DNA of 64,000 nt, taken from the NCBI RefSeq assembly GCF_028368935.1, contig NZ_JAQNDK010000006.1, forward strand, positions 525,001 through 589,000, written 5' to 3'. Within the stretch, counting starts at the first letter, position 1. Every line of letters starts with the position of its first letter. The notes beneath the pieces were generated by a model. It saw only the letters and a list, made by a program, of their open reading frames with translations, was not told the DNA's origin and did no database searches. The position numbers and the translations under genes are program-made. The stretch is from Sorangium aterium. GTDB taxonomy: Bacteria; Myxococcota_A; Polyangia; Polyangiales; Polyangiaceae. Below are positions 1 through 9,723 of the stretch, piece after piece.

Positions 1-2
1 AG

Positions 3-281
3 GTGGTGCGCCTGCTCAAGGCGAACCCCGAGATCAAGCTGCTCAGCATCGAGGGGCACACCGACAACCAGGGCACCATCGACTACAACGACCGGCTCGC
101 GCACAACCGCGCTATCGCGGTCAGGGTCTACCTGATCAACAAGGGCATTCAGTCGGAGCGGCTGACCTCCGTCGGCTACGGCTCCCGCCGGCCGCTCGTG
201 TCCAACGACACGCCGGACGGCCGGCAGCGCAACCGGCGCGTCGAGTTCCATATCAAGTCGCAGTCGATCGAGGGCCGCTAA
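3..281 (+). CDS. OmpA-family C-terminal domain protein (5' end outside window)
   Basis: This is the 3' end of a gene that enters from the left edge; the frame is open to position 3, so the true start lies upstream. The visible 92 residues form an OmpA/MotB-type peptidoglycan-binding domain: an EGHTDNQG motif near residue 18, the helix DRLAHNRAIAVRVYL, the VGYGSRRP segment and the closing RQRNRRVEF motif. Such domains anchor outer-membrane proteins or lipoproteins non-covalently to peptidoglycan. What precedes the domain (barrel, lipoprotein or TPR region) cannot be seen. The gene converges on the minus-strand lipoprotein gene ending at 437, with a strong inverted repeat between them. Confidence 0.9.
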   Translation: MVRLLKANPEIKLLSIEGHTDNQGTIDYNDRLAHNRAIAVRVYLINKGIQSERLTSVGYGSRRPLVSNDTPDGRQRNRRVEFHIKSQSIEGR

Positions 282-324
282 GCTCCGGCCGGAGCGGCCG
301 GCCTATTCTCCCCCCGAGATCAAG

Positions 325-368
325 CGACGTTTGCGTGCACGTGCCCCGTCATGTGCACGCAAACGTCG
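325..368. terminator. Large inverted repeat between convergent genes, likely bidirectional terminator
   Basis: Arms 325-340 and 353-368 are perfect 16-base reverse complements; the pairing continues inward to 343/350 with one G-T pair, leaving a six-base loop at 344-349. It lies between the stop of the OmpA-family gene (281) and the stop of the convergent lipoprotein gene (437). There is no U tract on either side, so intrinsic termination is inferred from position and stem strength. The arms contain palindromic GTGCAC, so protein binding is an alternative. Confidence 0.6.
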
Positions 369-436
369 TCTCCTGAGCGCCGGTCGGGTTCGACCCGGCC
401 ACGCGGGCGCGCGTCGGCGCTCCCGGGGACCGGCGT

Positions 437-3400
437 TCAGTCGTCGCGGTGCGCGAGCGCCGGGCGACGATGGTCGCACTTGCCGGGGATCGGAAAGCCG
501 CAGACCGCCTCTTCCGTCAGGCAAACCTGCTGGGCGGGGCACTGCTCCGGATCGAGGACGTCCGGATCGCAGGGACGAGAGCAGAAATCGGGCCTCGCCA
601 GCGGGGCGTCGTAGCGGCCGTCGCCGTCGACATCGATGTAGATCGGGTTCGTGATCGCATAGGGCGGGACCGGCGACCAGTCGGGCACCGTCGGCGTGGG
701 CGCGAACAGGGCGCTGAGCGCGGGGATCCTGCCGAACGCGTCGCCGGCCAGCCGGGACAGCTGGATCTCACCGAAGGGGACGTCCAGGGAGACAGGGCTC
801 ATGAGGTTCCTGTCCTCGAGCCCCATGGCGATGATCACCACCCAGGAGTCGCGATCCGGCGCCGTGAAGGTGACCTTGCCGCGCACGTCCACGATCGCGC
901 TCGGCGGCATGGCCGGCTCCAGCAAGCGGACCATCCGGCCGTTCAGGTAGATCTCCACACGATCGACGCCGAACCAGCTCGCCGTCTGGACGTCGAACAG
1001 GAGCTCGAGCGACTCCCCGGCGCTCGCCGCCGCCACCTCACCATACGTCTTGCCGCGGATCGTCGCGCGGATGAAGGGGCCGTACGTCGCGAAGGCGTGC
1101 GCGCCACGCAAGCTCTCGACCGCAGCCGGCGCCTCGAGGGCGGCAGGGGAGTCGGTCGCGCTCCGGAAATAGGTCCGCGGGAAGCCCGGCTCCTTCGACC
1201 CGTCGTGGCTGTCGCTGCTGGCGATCTGCGCCGGCGCGAAGCCCCGCTCGAGGTAGCGGAAATAGTCGTCCACCTGGCCTGCGCGGTACGTGCACGGCGC
1301 GTCGCGCGCGTCCTCGGGGACCGGATCGCCGCCGAGCGCCGCGGGCCCGCAGAGCTCCTGGCTGTCGGAGGTCGTTCCGGAGAAGCCCCAGTTCTTCGCC
1401 TGCTCGTCGGGCGTCCGGGCGAGGATGCGCTTCATCAGCGCCCACGCGAGCTCAGTGCGGGCGCGGCGCTTGCAATCGGAGACAGCGACAGCGAGAGCGA
1501 CGCCAGCCGCGCCTGCGCCGGAAGCGCCGCCCGGCGCGGACGCCGCCGCGCACGGCGCTCGCAGCCAGCCCGCCACCTCGGGGCACGCCGCCTCGATCGC
1601 GGCGGCGCTCCCGGCGGCGTTCAGCCGCGCGAGGCAGCGGTTCCAGTGGACGACCTCGGCCACGCTCGGCGTGCGCACCAGATCGAACCGCTTGCCGTTG
1701 ATGACCTCCATCGCGTCGAACGCGCAGCTGGCGGTCCGGAAGACGGGGTTGTTCTCCTCGAGGAACGTCGGCGTCCGGCCCATCGTGTACGTGTCGACGC
1801 CGAGCTGGTCGATGTAGCCGAAGAAGCCGTCGCGCGGGTGCGCGACGATGGTCAGCGGCGCCACCGTGCCGTCGCCGGAGGCCCGGATCGCGTCGAGGAT
1901 CGCCCCGCCGGGCTCGCACGTCCAGTCGTGCGCCCCGTGGCCCGGGACGTCGAGCTCGTCGTACTCGAGCGGGAACCCGATGAAATGCCCCTGCTCCAGC
2001 GTGGTGATCTCCGCCCCGACCGCCGTGGCGAGGTGAGGCGCGAGACCGAGCGCGCGCGCGGTCGGCCGGTAGTCCGTCTCGACGTCGTGGTCGGTCGACA
2101 CCGCGAGCTCCACGCCCTCCGCCGCCACGGCGGCCACCCGCCGCGGCAGCGCCATGCCGCTGTCGAAGCTCGGCTCGGAGTGGAGGTGCATGTCGGCCGA
2201 CATCCACCCGCTCGTGTCGACCTCGCGCACGAGCGTGGCGTCGAGCTGGAACGTGCGGCCCGGCGCGAGCGTGACGTCGCGCTCCACGTAGATGCCGTAC
2301 TCGATGCCTCGCGACACCGTGATCCGGTATCGCCCCGGCTCGATCTCGACCTCTCCTTCGCCGGTGGCCGTGACCTCGACGGCGCGTTTGCCGTTCCCGA
2401 GACGCCCGTCGCCGAGGTAGACCCTGCGCCGGCCGTCGCCCTGGAGCCTCCGCCCCGCCTCGTCGAGCGAGGCGAAGGCGAGCTTGGCCGGCACCCGCTG
2501 GCCTGCCTCGTCCGCGACGCGGTAGCGCACCCTCGCCGGCGCAGGGAGGCGCGGCGACACGGCGACCTCCTGTCCGGCCCGCAGGCTCACCCGGACGGGC
2601 GCCGACATCGCCGTCCCCGCCGCGTTCCTCGCCACGAGCAGGTAGCTGCCGGGCGGCAGAGCGCCGCGGAAATCGCCGTCCTCGGACGGGTCGAGGCCGA
2701 GATCCGCGTCGATCTCGTCGATGAGGCCCACGTCGCCGCGCGCCTCGCGGTTGGCCGCCACGAGCTCGTCCAGCGAGGCGAAGGGCCGCGCGGGATCGGG
2801 ATCGGCGAAGACGAACACGCGGGCGTTCGGCGCGGCCTCGAGGGTGTCCTCCCAGAGCACGTGGCCGCTGACCGCGCCCGTCGCGGTCCCGCGGAGCCGG
2901 TGCATCACGCCCGTCACGCTCGAGACGTCGCCGTCGCCCACGGCGAGGTAGCGCTCGTAGCTCAACGCGCGGTGGGCGTCGCACGCCGCGTCGTCCTCCT
3001 CGCTGAACAGGCACGATCGGCTGGCGGACAAGAACGCCGTCGCCGCGCTCGCGAAGAGGGGCACGTTGACCACCGATGGCGCCGCGCCCTCCTCGGCCTT
3101 CGTGAAGTAGCCGTAGCTGACGTCGCCGCCCGCCGCGGCCACGAAATCGAAGGTGAGCGGCGCCTGGAAGGAGTTCCGCCCCGCGTTCCACGCGTCCTGG
3201 ACCGCCGTGTCCTCGTCGAAGCCCGCTCCGGGCGCGAAGACGTCGTTCTGGTTGCCGAAGAACACGAAATCTCCGGCGACGATGCCGGCGCGGCGCGACG
3301 ACGCCTCCTGCGCGGCCTCCGGCGGGTCGCCGAGGATGCCGCCGAACACCGAGACAGGGGCCGTGGCGTTGTCCAGCGGCAGGACGTCGCTGCACGCGCA

Positions 3401-4081
3401 GGTCAGGCAGCCGCCCGGATCCTGCTGAACCCCGTTCGGGCACGGCGCGCAGCTCCTCTGGGGCTCGCAGCCGGGCGGCGGCCTGTCGTCGAGCAGGAGC
3501 ACCGTGCGCACCGTCACGAACCGATCGCCCGGGTGAAGGAGGTAGTCTGTCCGGAAGCGGATCCTGGAGCGGACGTCGGGGAAGAAGAGGCCGAGCAGAT
3601 CCTCCTGCGCCCGGAGCAGGCCTATCGCCTCGAACAGGAACTCTCCGTCTCCCTCGACGCGGATCCCGGCCTCTGCGCCGTCGGAGCCGTCCGCGAGCAC
3701 GGAGACGTCGGTCGCCGTGGGGTCGGGCACGATGAGGTTGGCGAGCGAGAACATCTCCGCGAACCGGTCCCGCCCCTGGCCGCCCTCCTCGCCGATCCGG
3801 CCGCGCCGCCGGTCGACGTCGACGATGGCCCCGCCGAAGATCCCCGGCCCAGGCGAGTCCCGCCCGCCAAGGATCGCCACGCGGATCTGGTCGTTCTCGA
3901 GGAGGAAGTCGCCGATGTCCGCCATCGCCACCGGGCCGCCGACGAGCTCGGCGCGCTGCTCTATCCGCTTGGCGCGGAGCAGCCGATCGCCCCCGCAGCT
4001 CGGCAGCGCGGGGGCGGCGAGCGCGGCGGCGGCGAGCGGGACGAGCGCTACCCTGGTGAGCGAGCGGTGGGTTCGCCGCAC
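437..4081 (-). CDS. Large secreted lipoprotein with CehA/McbA-type PHP metallohydrolase domain
   Basis: A 1214-residue exported protein. The N terminus is a hydrophobic signal (about residues 9-27) ending in LPSC, an imperfect lipobox. Residues 150-300 hold a Cys-rich insert (segments CEPQRSCAPCPNG and CLTCACSD). From about residue 625 there is a PHP-type metal-dependent hydrolase domain: DMHLHSEPSF near 629, STDHDVETDY near 662, AHPRDGFFGY near 746 and SSDSHDGSKEPG near 954 supply the expected His/Asp metal ligands of the CehA/McbA family. Carbohydrate-binding-like repeats may precede the domain. The C terminus is again Cys-rich. It starts 11 bp after the porin stop and is probably co-transcribed with it. 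The substrate is unknown; CehA/McbA relatives include phosphoesterases and carbaryl hydrolase. Confidence 0.75.
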   Translation of the reverse strand: MRRTHRSLTRVALVPLAAAALAAPALPSCGGDRLLRAKRIEQRAELVGGPVAMADIGDFLLENDQIRVAILGGRDSPGPGIFGGAIVDVDRRRGRIGEEGGQGRDRFAEMFSLANLIVPDPTATDVSVLADGSDGAEAGIRVEGDGEFLFEAIGLLRAQEDLLGLFFPDVRSRIRFRTDYLLHPGDRFVTVRTVLLLDDRPPPGCEPQRSCAPCPNGVQQDPGGCLTCACSDVLPLDNATAPVSVFGGILGDPPEAAQEASSRRAGIVAGDFVFFGNQNDVFAPGAGFDEDTAVQDAWNAGRNSFQAPLTFDFVAAAGGDVSYGYFTKAEEGAAPSVVNVPLFASAATAFLSASRSCLFSEEDDAACDAHRALSYERYLAVGDGDVSSVTGVMHRLRGTATGAVSGHVLWEDTLEAAPNARVFVFADPDPARPFASLDELVAANREARGDVGLIDEIDADLGLDPSEDGDFRGALPPGSYLLVARNAAGTAMSAPVRVSLRAGQEVAVSPRLPAPARVRYRVADEAGQRVPAKLAFASLDEAGRRLQGDGRRRVYLGDGRLGNGKRAVEVTATGEGEVEIEPGRYRITVSRGIEYGIYVERDVTLAPGRTFQLDATLVREVDTSGWMSADMHLHSEPSFDSGMALPRRVAAVAAEGVELAVSTDHDVETDYRPTARALGLAPHLATAVGAEITTLEQGHFIGFPLEYDELDVPGHGAHDWTCEPGGAILDAIRASGDGTVAPLTIVAHPRDGFFGYIDQLGVDTYTMGRTPTFLEENNPVFRTASCAFDAMEVINGKRFDLVRTPSVAEVVHWNRCLARLNAAGSAAAIEAACPEVAGWLRAPCAAASAPGGASGAGAAGVALAVAVSDCKRRARTELAWALMKRILARTPDEQAKNWGFSGTTSDSQELCGPAALGGDPVPEDARDAPCTYRAGQVDDYFRYLERGFAPAQIASSDSHDGSKEPGFPRTYFRSATDSPAALEAPAAVESLRGAHAFATYGPFIRATIRGKTYGEVAAASAGESLELLFDVQTASWFGVDRVEIYLNGRMVRLLEPAMPPSAIVDVRGKVTFTAPDRDSWVVIIAMGLEDRNLMSPVSLDVPFGEIQLSRLAGDAFGRIPALSALFAPTPTVPDWSPVPPYAITNPIYIDVDGDGRYDAPLARPDFCSRPCDPDVLDPEQCPAQQVCLTEEAVCGFPIPGKCDHRRPALAHRDD

Positions 4082-4092
4082 AGAGATCTCCC

Positions 4093-5421
4093 CTACAGCG
4101 AGAGCTGGAGTTGCAGGAGGAGCGCGTCGTTCGAGAGCGACAGCCCGCCGAGCTCCTCACGATGCGTGTATTCGAGCTGCGCCTTCACCAGATCGTCGTA
4201 CGCGTGGTAGCTCACGCCGCCGGTGAGCACGAGGTTGTCCCCTTCATCGTCGATATCCAGGTTGGGGTCGATCCACTCCACCCGACCCGAGACACCGAGC
4301 CTCCGGGCGATGAGCATGTAGCCTGCCTCGAAGACGAGCGCGAGCGACGAGACCGAGGTGATCTGCGCGATCGGCTGGGTGGGCACCGCCTTGGGGCTCG
4401 CCCCGGTCCAGAGCACCTCGCCGAGCGCGTGCAGCCCCGCGGCGTGCACCAGGACGTCGGCGCTCGCGCCATAGAGCGCGCGCGCGCCGCCGTCGCTGAA
4501 GAAGCCGTCGGCGCCGACCCCGAGGCGGAAGGGCGAGCGGGCGACGTCCTGGAGCGTACGGCCGAGCGGGCCCTGCGGCTCGGTGGCGACCCGGCCGGCG
4601 ACGGCGATCCCCTCGAAGCGGTTGCCGAGGGGAGCGAGGCTCTCGGAGGGACCTGCGTAGAACTGATCCGAGCGCTGGAAGGCGTTGTAGACGCCCGCGT
4701 GACAGCTGAAGGCGCGGTCCTGGAAGTGCCCTTCGGCCTGGATCCCGACCTGCGTGAACGGGGCGATCGCGCGGACGGCGAGCGGCCGCTCGGCGAGGGC
4801 GCCGTCACCGGCGCCGGTCATCGCCGAGCGCGAGAAGGGCACGGTGCGCGCGCCCGCGATCACCTCGAACGCGCGCGCCGCCGTGACGCCGGCCCACGCC
4901 TCGTGGATTCGCGCCGTCCCCTCGTCGTCCCCGGCGAGCTCCGTGGAGATGGCGAACCGCACGAGCCCCGCGACGTCGCCGCGCAGCCCGGCGCGGACCC
5001 GGCGCAGCCGGAAGCCGGGCCGCTCGGCGCTGTCGCCGGCCTGGCTCAGCGCGTCGTCGCCCACGTAGGGCGCGGCTTGCAGCGCGAGCAGCGCGATCGG
5101 CGCGATCTCCAGCGGTCCGAGCGCGACCCGCACCCGCTCCCGGAAGCCCGGCGGCAAGAGGTCGCCGCTCGCGGCCGCCGGAGACGCCGGCGCTGGCGCC
5201 TCGCGCGGCCGTGGCTCCCGCGCGGGCGCGCTCGCCCGAGCGGCCGGCGCCGCTGCGCCTTCCGGCTCGCCGGCCGCCTCGACCCCTCCTGCCTGCGCGT
5301 CACCCGGGCTCGCGATCGCGGCGGCGGGCTCCTCCGCCGCGGGCTCGGGCTCCTGCGCACGCGGCGTCGCGACGGCGAGGAGGACTGCGGCGCCGCCTGC
5401 GACGCGAGCGAGGTGCCTCAT
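4093..5421 (-). CDS. Outer-membrane porin, phosphate-selective porin O/P-like
   Basis: A 442-residue protein. The start at 5421 was chosen because it opens a signal peptide (MRHLARVAGGAAVLLAVATPRAQ) and has an AGGAGA Shine-Dalgarno about nine bases upstream; the frame is open a further 43 codons without such features. A Pro/Ala/Glu-rich linker (residues 24-100) precedes a beta-strand-rich body. The LRRVRAGLRGDVAGLVRF and EAWAGVTAARAFEVIAGARTVPFSRS segments resemble the OprO/OprP barrel, in which strands follow that Arg-rich motif. The C terminus ends in alternating hydrophobic residues and Leu, as in a last barrel strand. First gene of a two-gene minus-strand operon with the PHP-domain lipoprotein. 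Substrate specificity is not inferable. Confidence 0.7.
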   Translation of the reverse strand: MRHLARVAGGAAVLLAVATPRAQEPEPAAEEPAAAIASPGDAQAGGVEAAGEPEGAAAPAARASAPAREPRPREAPAPASPAAASGDLLPPGFRERVRVALGPLEIAPIALLALQAAPYVGDDALSQAGDSAERPGFRLRRVRAGLRGDVAGLVRFAISTELAGDDEGTARIHEAWAGVTAARAFEVIAGARTVPFSRSAMTGAGDGALAERPLAVRAIAPFTQVGIQAEGHFQDRAFSCHAGVYNAFQRSDQFYAGPSESLAPLGNRFEGIAVAGRVATEPQGPLGRTLQDVARSPFRLGVGADGFFSDGGARALYGASADVLVHAAGLHALGEVLWTGASPKAVPTQPIAQITSVSSLALVFEAGYMLIARRLGVSGRVEWIDPNLDIDDEGDNLVLTGGVSYHAYDDLVKAQLEYTHREELGGLSLSNDALLLQLQLSL

Positions 5422-5632
5422 GGATTCAGGTCTCCTGGAGGGCTGCCTGGAGCGCCCCGTGCCGCTCCGGATGGCCAGTGGTCGTCCCCCCGCGCCGTGT
5501 CCACCCGGCGAGGTGCCCGGGAAACTAGAGGAAGACACGCGGCGCTGCAATCCGCGCGGCGCGCTGTGCTAACGCTCGCGGCCTGCCCGCTCCTCGCGCA
5601 GCAGCGGAGGGAAGGGGAGCGCCACACTTCTT

Positions 5633-7297
5633 ATGGAAATGCCCGGTTCGAGCCCGCCCGACAGCGATCCCGCGCCGCGGGCCGACGCGTCCGCCGCCCC
5701 ACCACCCCGACCTCCCGGCGCGGCGCCTCCCGCGGTCGGGAGCGAGAAGCGCTGGCCTTGCGACAGGGCGTTCGTCGCGACGTTCGTGCTCCTCGCCGTC
5801 GCGGCCGTCGTGCCGATATGGCGGGTGCGGTTCCTGCCGCTGCTCGATCTGCCGAACCACCTCGCGGCCGTCCATATCTGGCACAGCTTCGATGAGCCCT
5901 GGACGCGCTTCAGGGACTTCTACGAGCTCAGCCTCCGTCCGGCCCCGTACGGCGCCTATCACATCCTGACGCACGTGATCGCCTATGCCGTCGGCCTCGA
6001 GAACGCGAATCGCGTCGTGCTCTCCGGTTATGTGCTCGCCATTCCGGCGGCGGCGCTCGGCTGGGCGCGCCGGACGCGGCGCAGCCCCTGGCTCTCGGTC
6101 CTCACCTTCCCGCTGGCCTTCAGCCTCTCCTGGGCGTGCGGCTTCCTGCCGTTCCTCGTCGGGGTCGCGCTGCTGCTCGTCGGCGTCGTCGCGCTGGACG
6201 CCTACCTCGATCGGCCGAGCCCCGGGCGCGGGGTCGCCGTCGCGCTGCTCAGCGTCGGCTGCGGCCTCAGCCATCCGCTCATCCTCTTCGGCTATTACGT
6301 CTGCGTCGCCGTGCTGATGCTCTGCCACCTGCCCCGGTGGTCGCGGATCGCCGTCGCGCTGCCGCTCTTCGCGCCCGCCGTCGCGCTCGTCCTGTGGCAG
6401 CTCGTCGCCTTCAAGAGCCCCATGGTCGATCTGCGGAGCGGCCCGCGGTTCCAGGGCGTCTGGGTGCCATGGCACGAGATGCTCCGATCGTTCCCCGAGT
6501 ACACGCTCGACTCGGTATCGGGTGATCTCGACACCCGGCTCTTCTGGGTGCTCGTCGCGGTGGCGTCGCTGCTGGGCCTCTCCGGCGTCGCTCGGCGTTT
6601 CCTCCCGGGCCGGAGCCTTCCCGCGCGCGAGCCGGCCCCGCCTTCCGGCTCGTTCCTCGACCGGCTGCACCGCCATCGCTCTCTCGCCCTCTGCGCGGCG
6701 ATGGCGCTCTGCTATTTCCTCGTGCCGCTGCACCTGGCTCGCCCCTTCGACTGGTGGTTCGTGAGCGGGCGTTTCTCCCCGTTCATCTGCTTCTTCGGCT
6801 TCCTGGCCATCACGGCGCCGCTCCAGGGCCGCTCGCGCCTCCTGGTGGCCCCCGCCGCGGCGGCCGCGCTCGTGCTGCCGCTCCACCTCTCGGAGAAATA
6901 TGCGCGCTTCGATGAGCGGGTCGAGCCGTTCGCCCGGATGGTGGAGCGGATCCCGCCGGGCGCCGAGGTCCTCTTCTTGACCCTGCCTCCACGGACCGAT
7001 GAATCGCTGATCATCGAGGGCACGAACCACTTCTCGTCGTGGGTGCAGATCCTGCACGGGGGCTTCAGCGCGGACGGCTGGCACAACGTGGGTTTCCCCT
7101 TCACGCTGAAGCGTCGTCTCCCCGCGCCGCCGTCGAACCGCGGTGAGTGGTTCAAGCCGGATGTCCATGGCGTCGCGTACGATTACGTGATCCTCCGGAA
7201 CGAGCGGCCCGATAAACCGCTATTCACCGCGGCGCACCCCTCATTTCGCCGGATCGAGCGCGATGGCGCCTTCACGCTGTACCAGCACACGCGCTGA
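5633..7297 (+). CDS. Polytopic membrane protein, GT-C-like architecture
   Basis: A 554-residue integral membrane protein of no family I can name with certainty. After a Pro/Ala-rich cytoplasmic tail (residues 1-42) there are about ten hydrophobic segments (for example near 46-64, 135-150, 163-192, 200-225, 240-262, 300-320, 358-375 and 390-430), then a soluble C-terminal region of about 130 residues. The periplasmic loop after the first helix contains DLPNHLAAVHIWHS, which recalls the acidic first loop of GT-C glycosyltransferases and related membrane mannosyltransferase-like proteins. The start could instead be the ATG six bases downstream; an AAGGGGAG lies about 14 bases upstream. The gene is divergent from the porin operon. 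Confidence 0.6.
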   Translation: MEMPGSSPPDSDPAPRADASAAPPPRPPGAAPPAVGSEKRWPCDRAFVATFVLLAVAAVVPIWRVRFLPLLDLPNHLAAVHIWHSFDEPWTRFRDFYELSLRPAPYGAYHILTHVIAYAVGLENANRVVLSGYVLAIPAAALGWARRTRRSPWLSVLTFPLAFSLSWACGFLPFLVGVALLLVGVVALDAYLDRPSPGRGVAVALLSVGCGLSHPLILFGYYVCVAVLMLCHLPRWSRIAVALPLFAPAVALVLWQLVAFKSPMVDLRSGPRFQGVWVPWHEMLRSFPEYTLDSVSGDLDTRLFWVLVAVASLLGLSGVARRFLPGRSLPAREPAPPSGSFLDRLHRHRSLALCAAMALCYFLVPLHLARPFDWWFVSGRFSPFICFFGFLAITAPLQGRSRLLVAPAAAAALVLPLHLSEKYARFDERVEPFARMVERIPPGAEVLFLTLPPRTDESLIIEGTNHFSSWVQILHGGFSADGWHNVGFPFTLKRRLPAPPSNRGEWFKPDVHGVAYDYVILRNERPDKPLFTAAHPSFRRIERDGAFTLYQHTR

Positions 7298-7519
7298 GCG
7301 ACGCCCCGGTCGCACCTCCGCTCGGCGCGGCCGAGCGCGCCGCGGTCGTGTGTCGCGTGTCGCGTGTTGCCGAACACCCGGCGCGCATCGGTGATGTCCA
7401 GGCGAGGCGCCTCATCCCCGCCGATCTGCCGTCGTTCCAGGCACCGACAGGGTAGTCTACGATCCTTGCGGTCGGCCACCCCTCGGGTGCGTCGCGCCGA
7501 GGAGGGGAGCCGCTTGCCG

Positions 7520-9580
7520 ATGTCGACAAGAACCCGCGCAGTCCGTCGCCGCCCGCTGGCCTGGAGCGGAGGGCTCGCCGCCGTGGTCGGGCTCGCGCTG
7601 GCGTCCGGTGTGGCGCCGTCCTGCGCCGGCGCGGCAGGCCCCGACATGCCGCGAGGAGGCGGAGGCGAGGGCGCTGCCGATTGTCCGGCCGACTGCGCCG
7701 CGGACCCGACCGCCCCGCTGTGCGACAGGGAGACGGGCGACTGCGTGGCCTGCCTGCCCGGCCCCGTCGCGTGCCCGCCCGGTCATTATTGCGATCCCGA
7801 GGCGAAGCGCTGCCTGGCCGGCTGTGAAGCCGAGTCCGACTGCGCTGCTCCGCTCACCTGCGATCCAGCGAAGCACGCCTGTGTTGCCTGTATCGTCGAC
7901 GGCGACTGTCCCCTGGGCGCGCTGTGCACCGGAGAAGGCGAGTGCGTTCAGGGCTGCTCGGCGGCGCACCCGTGCGAGAGCGGCGCGGCGTGCTGCGATG
8001 GAGTCTGTCGGGACCTCCAGACGGACGCGCTGAGCTGCGGCATGTGCGGTCGCGCCTGTCCGGAGCTCTCGCACGCCGGGATCGGCTGCGTCTCGGGCGC
8101 GTGCGCGCTCACCGCCTGCGAGGACGGGTTCCTCGACTGCAACCACGACCCGGCGGACGGGTGCGAGCACGATGAAGCAGAGCGCGGGCGCTGCTCGTGC
8201 ACGCCGGGCGACACGAGGGCGTGTTACGAGGGACCGCCCGGCACCGAGGGGGTCGCTCCCTGTGCCCCCGGGGTCTCCACGTGCAGGCCGAGCGGCCTCT
8301 CGTGGGGGCCGTGCCTCCACCAGGTGCTGCCGGCGCTCGACGTGTGCGCCGACGGCGTCGACAACGACTGCGACGGTACCGTCGACAACACACCCGATCA
8401 GGACGGCGACGGGTGGACGATCTGCGATGGCGATTGCTGCGACTCCCCGTCGGACGGGTGCAGCGCCCCGGCTCTCGTGAACCGCGGCGCGTTCGAGGTG
8501 GCGGGTAATGGGATCGACGACGACTGCGACGGCGTGGCGGACAACACCGCGCCTTGCGACGCCGGGCTCACGAGCGACTCGGCGACCGCGCTCGATTACG
8601 CGAAGGCGATCGACCTCTGCGTCACCACGACGGCGAGCCCGCCGTCGCGGTCGCAGCGCACGTGGGGGGTCCTCTCCGCGAGCTTCCACCGCGCCGACGG
8701 CGCCGGCGCGCCGGCGGCGGCCCAGCGGTCGATCCGCCAGGGCTTCGGCTCCGGCATCGCTCCGCTCCGGGGCGCGCGGCTCGCTGTGCTCTCGACCGGC
8801 GTCGCCGCGGCCGAGGCGGCGCCGAACAACACGAGGCCGAGCTTCGCCCCGTTCCAGGGCGGCCAGGACATGGGGACGTCGAGCAGGGTGCCCGCGGACT
8901 GGCTCGACGCGAACGGCGACAACCTCCCGAACGCGCCCGGGTGCCCTGACCCGCAGGGCGGCGCGACAGCCTACGATCCCGTGATGCTGAAGCTGCGCGT
9001 CCGCGTGCCGACCAACGCGAGCGCGTTCAGCGTCTCGACGTTCTTCCTCTCGTCCGAGTATCCCGAGTGGGTGTGCAGCCGCTTCAACGACTTCTTTCTG
9101 GCGCTCCTCGACTCGACGTTCGAGCCCTTTCCAGGCGAGACGGCGAACCCGGCGGACGGGAACCTCGCCTTCTATGACCCGCCGCCCGCCGGGGCGCCGG
9201 TCTACCCGCTGGGCACGAACCTCGCGTTCGGTGGCACCGGGCTCTTCACCCAGTGCGTGAACGGACCGACAGGGTGCGGCGGCGGCGCCACCCCCGGCAC
9301 GACGACCACCTGCACGAGCATCGCCCAGCTCCGCGGGACGGGGTTCGATGCCACGAGGCCGCGCGCCCAGTTCGACGGTGAGCCCGGCTGGTGCGGCTCG
9401 AGCGAGCGCGCGGGCGGCGGGACCGGATGGCTGGTCATGCACGGCAATGTCACCCCAGGTGAGATCATGGAGCTGCGCTTCGCACTTTGGGACACCGGCG
9501 ATCCCTGGAACGATTCCGTGGCCCTCCTCGACAACTTCCAGTGGTCGACGTTTGCCTCGACGCCCGGCACGCGCGAGTGA
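7520..9580 (+). CDS. Secreted lipoprotein-like protein with MopE metal-binding motifs and choice-of-anchor L domain
   Basis: A 686-residue exported protein. The ATG at 7520 follows GGAGGGGAG by about ten bases and opens an Arg-rich signal with a hydrophobic core ending at APSC. Residues 50-270 are a Cys-rich region (more than 30 Cys), like the DxxCxxC disulfide modules of myxobacterial surface proteins. Two MopE-type metal-binding motifs follow, DGVDNDCDGTVDN near residue 279 and GIDDDCDGVADN near 331. From about 370 to the end is a choice-of-anchor L domain: FFLSSEYPEWVCSRFNDFF, NLAFYDP, a GTGL segment, and a closing DTGDPWNDSVALLDNF strand. Likely calcium- or metal-binding, surface-exposed; precise role unknown. 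Confidence 0.75.
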   Translation: MSTRTRAVRRRPLAWSGGLAAVVGLALASGVAPSCAGAAGPDMPRGGGGEGAADCPADCAADPTAPLCDRETGDCVACLPGPVACPPGHYCDPEAKRCLAGCEAESDCAAPLTCDPAKHACVACIVDGDCPLGALCTGEGECVQGCSAAHPCESGAACCDGVCRDLQTDALSCGMCGRACPELSHAGIGCVSGACALTACEDGFLDCNHDPADGCEHDEAERGRCSCTPGDTRACYEGPPGTEGVAPCAPGVSTCRPSGLSWGPCLHQVLPALDVCADGVDNDCDGTVDNTPDQDGDGWTICDGDCCDSPSDGCSAPALVNRGAFEVAGNGIDDDCDGVADNTAPCDAGLTSDSATALDYAKAIDLCVTTTASPPSRSQRTWGVLSASFHRADGAGAPAAAQRSIRQGFGSGIAPLRGARLAVLSTGVAAAEAAPNNTRPSFAPFQGGQDMGTSSRVPADWLDANGDNLPNAPGCPDPQGGATAYDPVMLKLRVRVPTNASAFSVSTFFLSSEYPEWVCSRFNDFFLALLDSTFEPFPGETANPADGNLAFYDPPPAGAPVYPLGTNLAFGGTGLFTQCVNGPTGCGGGATPGTTTTCTSIAQLRGTGFDATRPRAQFDGEPGWCGSSERAGGGTGWLVMHGNVTPGEIMELRFALWDTGDPWNDSVALLDNFQWSTFASTPGTRE

Positions 9581-9723
9581 AGCGCCGCGCAGTGCGGGGG
9601 CGCGCGACCGCAGCGGACGGACGGCGACCCGATTACACTGCGCGGCGCACCGAGGACCGCGGCACGCATCCCTCGGCCTCGCGCTCGTCAGGAGCGCTTC
9701 CGTTCATCACCCAAGGAGACTGC

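Noticed and set aside
449-4210. A 1253-residue open frame on the plus strand
   Set aside because: It lies wholly opposite the PHP lipoprotein gene and its protein is Arg-rich without domains; it reflects third-position GC bias.
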